Assembly: GCA_002284615.2 (NCBI GenBank)
Contig: MU069842.1
Span: 198,467-215,606, forward strand
Source of the DNA: Dunaliella salina
Taxonomy: Eukaryota > Chlorophyta > Chlorophyceae > Chlamydomonadales > Dunaliellaceae
Reading direction: 5' to 3'
Length of the DNA stretch: 17,140 nt
The notes below the pieces were generated by a model that did not search any database, was not told where the DNA came from, and worked only from the letters and a program-made list of their open reading frames with translations. The translations under genes and the position numbers were made by a program. Below, in pieces: positions 7,157 through 16,200 of the stretch (the stretch's first letter is position 1; each line of letters begins with the position of its first letter).

Positions 7157-8250
7157 CAAGAAAAGAAAAAGAAAAGAAAAGTCTACGCAAGCCAAAGGCC
7201 GCGTGCATTAAGGGAAGAACCCCTAACAAAAGTTAGAGGCCTCACCAGGAGGCCCTCCACCTAAATTAGACAAAACTAGCCTAGGAGAGAGCAAGAGACA
7301 GAACTAATGGGGATCTGGAGGATTGCTAGCCATGCCCCTGAGCGCTCGGACTCTCCTTCTTCCATCCTCAGCCGCCGCCGCGCGCCCAGCAAACCCCCTC
7401 CCAGATGCCCTCTGAAAGCAAAGTGCATGTCTAGTGTTAATGATGGTGGATAATCTTTGGATGGCATGGTCCCTGAGCTTGGATGCTAGTGATTTGGCTT
7501 TCTGTTTGGTTAGACCCAGATTTATGAGAGGTGAAATTGTTAGCTCATTGTAAATTGTGCCACCCACACCAACTAAGATGGTATGCAAAGTCACTTTGTC
7601 GTTCCTGTTTGGGTTTCTTAAGCTGCGTGTTTTAAGTCTAGTTATGGTGTGGGAATGTTGAGTCCGTGCACGTTCCAGAGTGATGAAGGGATTTGTGTCA
7701 GGGCAGAATTTCAGTTCGACAAGGTGAATATCTCTATCATTTAGGGGGAATCTTGGTAGGATCAAGGTGGGCTTGCCTGCCTGGGATGGGGCGCACAAGA
7801 AGAGCATCAGGGCGGCTTTGGTACCGAGCAGGTGAGGCAATGTCATTTGGGAAAAACCAATCTGGAATAGCTTGAGAGGTGTTTTCAGGGTTTTGTATGC
7901 CTTGATCCATAAGTCTGTCATGATTGCAGCCATCCATGCTAATGAGGGATGAGCCATACCGGCCTTTACTCAGGGCTTCTACACAGAGACTAAGGGCCGC
8001 ATGGTGTCTGTTGGTGTGCATCCCACTCATTGTTGGGTTGGTACAACTAAGCAGAACGTGATAAATGCTGTCCGTATTTGCACAGAGTGGGGGAGTACAT
8101 AGGGGCAGTCCAAGATCTGTCCAAAACCCGAGCCATGTTTGGGGATAGGTTGGGACCTGATGGACTCTGCAATTACTGATAGAATGTCCAGAGCCTCGTG
8201 ACAACTGTTTACGAGAGTTTCAAGCATTGGTATCCACCTGACATCCATGC
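7157..8250 (-). mobile_element. LINE with restriction-like endonuclease C-terminus (R2- or Dualen-like), truncated
   Basis: The - strand frames give the C-terminal region of a retrotransposon polyprotein. A knuckle CTPPLCANTDSIYHVLLSC (CX4CX7HX4C) is followed by NRHH, then by SRPDALLV (RPD at 7814-7806) and, after about 30 residues, VELKFC (ELK at 7717-7709). RPD...ELK resembles the PD-(D/E)xK core of the restriction-like endonuclease of R2-type and Dualen LINEs. A frameshift in a C5 run near 7740 separates RPD from ELK. The 3' UTR ends in a T-rich (TTTTC)n tail (7157-7180). No RT domain is present. Confidence 0.72.
7304..8204 (-). pseudogene. Frameshifted restriction-like endonuclease LINE ORF
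   Basis: Two overlapping frames, 8204-7737 and 7957-7304, carry consecutive homologous parts: the knuckle and RPD in the first, ELK and a helical tail (LGLTKQKAKSLASKLRDHAI) in the second. The shared ending SNP(P/L)DPH-stop recurs at 8368-8392 in the second copy. The last 30 or so residues before that ending, after CFQ, are Arg/Ala-rich and may be altered. Confidence 0.65.
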
Positions 8251-8395
8251 TAAAAAAAAAACTTCGTAGGCAGAGAAACTCTCCTTACATCAATTAAGAA
8301 AAAGAAGACACATTGGCTCAAAAAGAGCCGTGAGTCCCCTCCACCACAAGGAAGAAACGAGAGATAGCTAATGGGGATCTAGAGGGTTACTAGAA
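8251..8395 (-). mobile_element. Second copy of the restriction-like LINE 3' end
   Basis: On the - strand it reads SNPLDPH-stop (stop at 8368-8370), then about 117 nt of 3' UTR containing ATTGATGTAAGG, and ends in ctacgaag plus ten T. It corresponds to 7157-7328 of the larger copy. Its T tail directly abuts the truncated start of that copy. Confidence 0.65.
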
Positions 8396-8864
8396 GCACC
8401 TGGCTGTGGGAAGCATTCTTGTTTTTAATAGTGCAGCGTGTACACGCACATGTGGAGGCTAGTTTGCTGACATGTGTATCGGCGGTTACCCTTCTTGCAG
8501 CATTGCAATGTACCTGCAACAGTAGATGTCGAGAACTGAAGTTCAAAGCAAATCATCCCAACCTTACCTAAAGCAAATCACGAACATGTCTGTCATGGCC
8601 CCTGGACTATTTTTCCAGAGTTGTGCTGTCCTCTAATTTCCTCTGCATCATGTGTCATGAGAGTATATTTCCTGGAACCTGACCCTGCAACCTGGTGTAA
8701 TTCCTGTGTCTAATTTCGCACGCTCATTCCATGCAGAGTGACTGTGCGCATGTTTCTTTCAGGAATTGACACTTCCGAACTCAGCTCAAGGCTTTGTTTC
8801 CACATTCAGCTGACATCAGGAAAATGCTCGAGCACTGCTCTCTGCTTTTTTCCAGCCTGATCTG
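8396..8864. other. Intergenic stretch, nothing recognised
   Basis: No protein-like frame is seen. A caaccttacctaaagc string near 8570 may be another degenerate tail. The last 100 bases may be the diverged body of the family B copy that follows. Confidence 0.4.
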
Positions 8865-8934
8865 GTTACAGGCCTCTGTGTGTCCGCTCAGCTGCCCTTG
8901 TAGGCAGATATAGCAATGTCACCTTACCTTACCT
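8865..8934 (+). mobile_element. Retroelement 3' end, family B copy 2
   Basis: gttacaggcctctgtgtgtc continues to cagctgcccttgtaggcag and ends in caccttaccttacc. It is the inverted counterpart of 5387-5453, and the frame VTGLCVSAQLPL-stop matches VTGLRVAAQLPL-stop there. Confidence 0.65.
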
Positions 8935-8942
8935 GTGTTTTC

Positions 8943-8990
8943 CCTCAGCTGCCCTTGTAGGCAGATAAAGCGATGTAAACTTAACATACC
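8943..8990 (+). mobile_element. Retroelement 3' end, family B copy 3 (48 bp only)
   Basis: cctcagctgcccttgtaggc and gcgatgtaaac repeat the last part of copy 2. It begins nine bases after copy 2's tail, so two tails lie head to tail. Confidence 0.6.
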
Positions 8991-9189
8991 TGGCCACAAG
9001 GGATCCAAGGGATCCGATCCACGGACCTCCTCCTTGCCAAACGCCTTCTTTGCCTTTTGAACCAGGGAGCCGTTACATGACGGCCGGTAGAGCTACCTCG
9101 GTAATTCCGTGTGTTTCATATATTCAAGCTAATTCGAAAAAAAATATCGGGCAAAAAAAGAGCTAGCATGTGTAGATCGTATCTCACTT

Positions 9190-9228
9190 CTTCATTCCTT
9201 ACCTCACCTTACCTCTCTACTTCATTCC
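9190..9228 (+). mobile_element. Possible tail-only insertion (TTACC repeats)
   Basis: cttcattcc at 9190-9198 and 9220-9228 flank ttacctcaccttacctctcta, which resembles the family B tail with no body. The duplication is short, so chance is possible. Confidence 0.35.
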
Positions 9229-9602
9229 AGAAAACCCTGCCGATGCATTAACACAGAATGATGTTTGTCTTGGATACATCATACTTACTTTTTGGAAGAG
9301 GTTTCGGTCTTACAAGATACAGATAGAAAAGACGAATGTCATGGCCATCCAGGACACAGAAAAGGAAAAGAAGGAGAAAAGCTATGCACCAAGCCATTGG
9401 GCCGAAAGCTCCGATCATGGTATGGACGGAGGTCTCCACCAATATCCCAAAAGGGTCAAATCCAGAACTCATGCACGATCTGGGTCCTGGTTCACTCTGC
9501 TTGACCTGAAATCCCAGAACTTCCCAGGGCTGCGACAAACAAAATAAATGCCAGAATTGCGCAGTGGCCAAGCTCTGGAATTGAAAAGTTTTTCTGAGTG
9601 AG

Positions 9603-9607
9603 TTACA
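9603..9607 (-). promoter_or_regulatory. TGTAA 3'-end signal of QC
   Basis: This is the first TGTAA after the stop on the - strand (cttgtaactc), implying a 3' UTR of about 235-250 nt. It is consistent with green-algal usage. Confidence 0.5.
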
Positions 9608-9709
9608 AGAACCATTCTTCAATGCAAACGGTCTCTGGCCTGTGTAGTTCTTTGAAATTGAAATTCCTATGCTCTACCGCGAAGGTCTCGGAGCGTACAT
9701 TAAGGAAAC

Positions 9710-9789
9710 GACACTCCAGCCTATACCGGAGTGACCCCACCAATTAACCCGGAGAAGACACTCCAGCCTATACCGAAGCGTCTCCACCA
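9710..9789. repeat. Direct repeat in the QC 3' UTR
   Basis: gacactccagcctataccg occurs at 9710-9728 and 9757-9775. The flanks are similar (gagtgaccccacca versus aagcgtctccacca), with a 47-bp offset. Confidence 0.8.
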
Positions 9790-9838
9790 GGATACGAATC
9801 CAGGGCCTTCCCAAATTATTCAGGGATAATCTCGCAGA

Positions 9839-10002
9839 TTATTTGGGGATGCATCTATGGCGTGCATGCTCCAATGTGTGAGGCACATGCCTCAAAGCTG
9901 CATTGTCAGGCTCGTGAGTCATTTTTGGCTCGATCTCGAATAAGACCGGCCACTTTTTCCCAGTGACAAAAATCCTTTTCTTGGCCCGGTCATAGGCAAT
10001 CC
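9839..10002 (-). other. QC terminal exon (VTGKKWP)
   Basis: Acceptor acaacgcgcag/GG. It reads IAYDRAKKRIFVTGKKWPVL, then FEIEPK, and a tail richer in His than usual before TAA at 9839-9841. Confidence 0.9.
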
Positions 10003-13000
10003 CTGCGCGTTGTAGAGATGTAACAAAAAAGGGTGTTCAAGCTCTCAATCAATGACCGGAAACCTGCCATACATCAGCTGCTTAAATAAGAGGATAAGCT
10101 GAGGACAGAGGGACAAGTACCTTTCCTGTTACGATCTCCTTGCTTCCTTGGGTTGTTATATAAGACATGCTTTCAGTACAGTTATGTGCACACCATTCAG
10201 TTTCAGGTGGTGCTTACCATTGAGAACATCTGTTCTTAAAGAGGGATGGCTACGGCGGAGGCCCTGCTTCAGCCCATGCAAGAGCATCCAGTGCGTCACG
10301 CCCCCCGTTTGCAAGTCAATTCGAGCTATGCACTCAGTCATCCAGACATTCGCCCACAGTTCTCCCTCAATGAGCTCCAGCTGCATGTGTGCACATTTGG
10401 AACAAAGAGTGGGTCTGCAGGAGAGCAAGTTTTAATGGCACGTCTTAACACGATGGGTAGGAAAAAAGAAGGTGATTAGGAACAAGTCTTTGCATGTGGA
10501 GCAGCAAAGCCATCCCCAAAGAGAAGCCCCCCCCCCCCAAATGATTATTGAATACATGCTGCAGGACCTGTACCTAGCTTTGTGCCAGGTTCTGCACCTG
10601 TTCCCTCCCTGGCAAAGAGCATTGCAAGGCTGTGAACCAAAACCGTGCTTAGCCTTCTGGATAGCTGCCCTTTGAGCCCACCCCTTATTGACAGCAAGCT
10701 CGAGCACCTGGACCATTTTCCCCTTGCAAAATACCCACCTCATTCAGCCATCTGATCGGGCGGCCTGCGTCAGTGATCAGCTGCGTGCGCACCACCTGCA
10801 ACAGGTTCAAATGGGGACCAGTGCTGTGACAAGACCATGGTCCAAAAGGGCCGCTGGTTCATATGTTCAACGGTTTGAAGGTTCAAATGGGGTTCTATAC
10901 CTTGACATGAACCACAACACACAAGTGGTCGAACAAGGCCAAAAGTTACTGGCAGCCTAGCAGGCGCACATTGTGACCGATGGCTTACTCTGTACACCCT
11001 ACAAACAAGGCCGAACAAGGTCAAAACGAGACAGTTTCAGATGAGGCCCAGTGCCTTGACAAGATCACGACGCAAGATCAAAAAATAAAGCTGTGAGGCA
11101 TTGTGCAGATAATACATGCTGGAAGGCATGCTGCAGGTGACCACGACACAAGGTCAAAAGGTTAAGCTGGGAGGCATGCTACAGGTGATTTGTGGTGGAA
11201 TCTTCATATGCTGCTTCATGTCCTCTCCCAGGCTTTAGGTCAGTGTTAAAAGATTGTAGCATTTTCCTTGACCTCTTCCTGTCCTTCACACTTCGCACTC
11301 TCTTAAAGCACTCCTGACGAGCAGTCAGAAGTGCTCTAAGAGAGTACGAAGTGTGAAGGCAGGCAACATGACAAGTTCACAGTGCATTGTGGTTTCCTCT
11401 TGGACCTGTCCGCTGACCTGCAAATGGGCAGGCAAGCTTTGAAATTGAAACAACTGTTAGATTTCCTTCCAGACCTGCCTTGTGTCTTGGCAAGTGTGCA
11501 GGCAGGCATCATGACAAGTCCACAACAATTCGTGATTTCCCCAAGGTCCTGTATTTTGTCCTGGACATGTTTTCTTCAAGCCATCTCCTGGGTGGTCTGT
11601 CATCCTGTGTGTTCTCTTGAACTGCTGTCTGTCAACTCTGTTCCTTAAACTCCTTCATGTTGGTCCTCGGTGCTGGTACTTGGCACCAGCTTCGAACCTG
11701 AGGATATTAACCCTTGGTGCTGCATTATTGTACAGACCATCATCGCATGCACTGTGCTACACAATGCTTTCGATTTCCAATCTGTAAATGCAGCTCTTCC
11801 TTATGCAGCCTTGCAGTCGCACACTGTGACTGATGGCTTATTATGTAAAGCCTACAAATCCTGAAAAGATCGGAATTTAGCTTGTTTCTTGACCTTTTTG
11901 AGGATACAGTGCCTCAGCCCTATAGGCATCACCTGTGTAACTTAATTGATGTTGGGGATCCATTCACTACAACTGGCGATTTCTTTCCTTTTCTTATTTT
12001 TCAACCCTTCCGTGCAACTCTGTCCAGTCAGCTTGTGCCGAGAAGGGCCAGGGTGTGGGGCCAGAGAGCCGGCCCAAACTCTCAAAACAGGAATTCAGCG
12101 AGCTGTCCACTGGCTTGCCTGACCAGCGATGATTGGACACATCACCAGGAGCACAACTGGTGCAGGGGCCTAGGGTGGAGGTCCAGAAAATCGCCATACT
12201 TGGGACAAGGAATGACAGAAGACCAAAACCTAGCACAGGGCGTGGGTTTGAACCAATTCAAGAGCCCTACTTTACAGTCCCTCTTTTGGACCGCTGATGC
12301 TCTCACTTTCTGAGGCTCAATGAGCAGTTCAAGACAACCGACAGCAGAGGGGGGAGAGGGGGGGGGGCATCGGCGATGTGCTCAAAATTTTGCCTGTGAA
12401 TGAGACTGTTACACCTGCTGGTGTTGAAGCTTGGTGGGAGCACTGGGCAAAGCTATCAAGAAAGCTCCAGACTTTGAATGGGTCCCAAGGAGAAGCACAT
12501 TCAATCCAACATCTCCAAACTTGTCCAGACACACCCAAGAGCTATGCTGGACATGACCTGCCCCTGGTGTTTGGTTGCTGCGCTTGCCCGGTTTCCGTTT
12601 TGACTGCTAAAGCCTTTAGTAAAGTAAAGGACTAGATCTTGCTCCCCCCTTTTTTATTAAAATGATCAGAAGTGATCAAAACTGACACTGAGTCACAGAC
12701 AAATTGGCTATTTTGGCTCATCATGCCAGGTTGATTGCCCCTCTTTGTTCCCATACGCATTTGTGTTGTAATTGAAATGCCAATCACTTGCTACCTTCCT
12801 GAATACTCATTTGCCCTCAAGGGTGACTCCTCAATACCTGGCAAGCATGGCTGGGCTCATTATCAGGCAGCAAATTCTGATTGCTCTGTATGTTAAGTAC
12901 AATAATATATATTACTGTATTGAACAACTGTACAGAATTTGGAACACCCTGTAAATGTAAGATTTTTGAGCGGTGACAGCAAAGATCAGAGGAAATGCAA

Positions 13001-13161
13001 AATTTTAGAGGGGGTTAGCTAAGCATCAGCCCAAATATGCTCCTACCGTACAGAGATGTACTCATTCCGCACCCATTCCAGAAATAATTTGTTTTTCGTG
13101 TATGTATCACTTCCGCACCCCTGACAGAAGTTATTATTTTTATGTACGCACGTTTCCGCAC

Positions 13162-13235
<74 letters not shown>

Positions 13236-16200
13236 CATGCTGCCACTGTTGACCGCCTTGCCCCTCATCGCCACAAATAATTATTTTTCACTTGTTCGCA
13301 CATATCCGCACTGCATAAAATAATTATCTTATGAGCAGCATTCTGTGCGCAGCGCCCTAAAAAGATATTTTTGCGGAATGATATATTCTCACTAAGGTAT
13401 TGGATTTTTAAATGCACCCACTCGCTGATTGAAATATATTAAGCTCTTAAGTGTAGCTGGCATCACAAGCTACCAGAGCATATGCTCAGGTTTGTGGAAG
13501 TGGTTTTGTGTGCTTGGATAGACTGGGAAGATGCTCACATTGGGGCATAAACCCCAATGCGGTGCTATTCATGGGGAGATGGCTAAAATTGCCACATAAC
13601 ACTAATCACTGGGTCTGTTTGCTCCATTATTTTTCAATGGTTCTTCTGTTACGAGGACTCCATATCACTAAAAATCACCCAAATTGGTGCAGTTGGTGGT
13701 CAGGAATGGAGATTTTGTATCTCAGTGAAAAGTAGGGTTCACGCCGCGGCAAACAAGGCATGTCCTCCCAAACTGGCATGTTTAAAACTTAAGTGTGGCA
13801 GAAACTGGGCTACCAGAGGATGCCAAGGCGCAAACTAGCCAATTGGGGAAAATGCGCGGGGGGCATTCACAAAACAGGCAGTCTCAGATTCAGCTGACCC
13901 CTTCAGACAAAATTTTGAGATGTGGGGAAGTGCTTGGTAGTTGGAATTATCATTTCAGAAAGTCGCCAGAATCATAGATGTGTTACATGAACGGAAACAG
14001 ACCCTGGAGTCAAGTGTGGCGTCGACAGCTGGAAGTTGGCAACAGCAAGAATCATACCTTCATGCATGTTTGAAAAGTGGCATCCCAAAGTTTGAGGGAT
14101 TATGCACGCTGAGCAGGTCTTCATTCATTCATTGTGGGAATGGCACCTGCGGCTGGACTCAATGGGCCTTTGGACCTCAGCTTTCCTCAAAGTGTTAAGA
14201 TTGTTAATCTTACAGTTGTCTACATGCAGGAGCAGTGTGCAGCCCGCTAATTTACAGCTCTTCGGTTGGAGGGTAGATAGGGGCCAGCTGTCAGTCATTT
14301 TGACTGGAGGCCTCCTTTCCTTGTAACCTTGTGAATAGGGGGTGATTGCCTCTGAGGGAATCATGTGGGGCTCTAAAATATAAATACAGAGAGGTGTGAG
14401 GGAAGAGGCGGACATCACGAGCACCTTTTTAGGGTTGCACAATGATCAAAATTCCCTGTGGAGCTGCATCTGCTTGTTTCGCATGCTGTGTGCCAAAGGA
14501 TAGCACAGCACCAGAATTTCAATGGCCTGGTGTTCGCACCACCATTGATGCAGCTAATGCATTGATGAGACGTGTGCGTAGGCTTCAAAAGTGGCAGGTT
14601 GCGTAAACAGCAAGACATGTCGCTGTGCGTGCGAGCTCAAAGCAACGATCCAAGAGGAGAGCAAGGTGTTGACATGAATCTGCAAGAAGATACAAAGACA
14701 CAGCGGATCATGCTAAGAAGACCACTTCACCGCAAAACGTCATGGTCTCAAGAAGCTCCATGCCTTTTGGAGAAGGTTCAGCATTATTCAAAAACATGGT
14801 CTCAAGAAGCTCCATGCCTTTTGGAGAAGGTTCAGTATTATTCAAAAACATGGTCTCAAGAAGCTCCATGCCGTTTGGAGAAGGTTCAGCATTATTCAAA
14901 AACATGCTCTCAAGAAGCTCCATGCCTTCTGGAGAAGGTTCAGCATTATTCAATAACATGGTCTCAAGAAGCTCCATGCCTTTTGGAGAAGGTTCAGCAT
15001 TATTCAAAAACCAGTTTCTTGAGGGATTCGAGATGTCCCTGCGTGCATCCCAATACATAGCTTTTCTGGGGACTGCGTGAAGTGCAGGACGGCAGAAGTA
15101 AGCATTTTGGTGAGAAGCTTGCTGGACAGGGGGGTCTCCTTGTACCCAAGGGAATACGAAGAAAACGTCCTTTAGGTTAAATGTCCAAAGGGTTGCAGGA
15201 TTAGGCAGAACTAAGTAGGCAAACACTTCTTATAAGGGTGAGGGATAGCTGACTTCCTGGATGGCTTCTATGGAGCGCAGGAAAAGCGGTAGCATTCAAA
15301 GGAATGCAGCCACATGTCCAGGAAAAAATTCCTCGCAGGCAAGGCAGTGCAGTGAGGCGTAGAAGGCAGGCAGGGCGATGCAGTGAGGCATAGGAGGCTG
15401 CTTGTGGACTCGAAGAACTCTGTAACAGCTGTGGTACAGCTTTTCAAATCACCTATCATTTGCCACCGTGAATGCCAAGAGTGGAGAAGAACAGGTGTGG
15501 TTGAGGCAGCACGGTGGACTTGTCCCTTTCTCCAGTCAAGATCTTGACCAACACCGACTATGCGCACTTGCATTGACTCAAAAGTCTCAGGCGTACTTGC
15601 CTTGACTCCAGCAATACCAACAGCCGAGGCTCTGGCCCAAGAACTTGATTCAGTTTGGCTACTTCTTCGGCGCTAATACTGGGAATGGTCATTTTAGATC
15701 GAAAGACCTTGTGGAGGTCTGAAAAAGTATGGATGCACATTTTCATGCTTTTAAGAAATCCTGACGACCACTGTGAATGTGGAGGCGTGGGAGGGTGCAA
15801 ATGCAAGGCACATGCATCTGCCAAGCAAGGTGCTAATACCTGCATGGTGTCAGGGTCTATGTAGAACAGTGTCGCCGAGCTGTCGGTAGCAAGCAGCAGC
15901 TTGCCGTCAGTGGTCAAACCCCAGCCATCCCTCAGAGGCCCTTTCAACTCCCCGACCTGCACAGGCAAGGATGCCAGCAAAAACATGGGTCTGGGCAGAT
16001 GCTCCTTTGGATGAAGAGATGCTACAGATGAAGATCATGGATGAAGACGCACCATGCGCATGTCTCCTTGCGCTGTGCCACCCTATGAACAGTGACTGCT
16101 TCGTCACACCCATAGCACTGTGCCACACCAGCAGCAATGCATGCCTGATCACACCCACAGCACTGTGCCACGCCATGAGCAGCGCATGCTGCATCACACC

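Noticed and set aside
7159..7179. Purine-rich tract as a functional regulatory element
   Set aside because: It is explained by the T-rich 3' tail of the adjacent LINE.
9040..9120. tRNA or tRNA-derived SINE with a GGTTCAA box B on the - strand
   Set aside because: Only a box B-like ggttcaaaagg and a loose box A are seen. No cloverleaf could be drawn.
9248..9622. 124-residue - strand frame with a hydrophobic segment
   Set aside because: It overlaps the QC 3' end signal and shows no motif or conserved pattern.
14572..15226. 162- and 172-residue frames on opposite strands
   Set aside because: Both are produced by five copies of a stop-free 54-bp unit; they lie in the QC intron with no recognisable domain.
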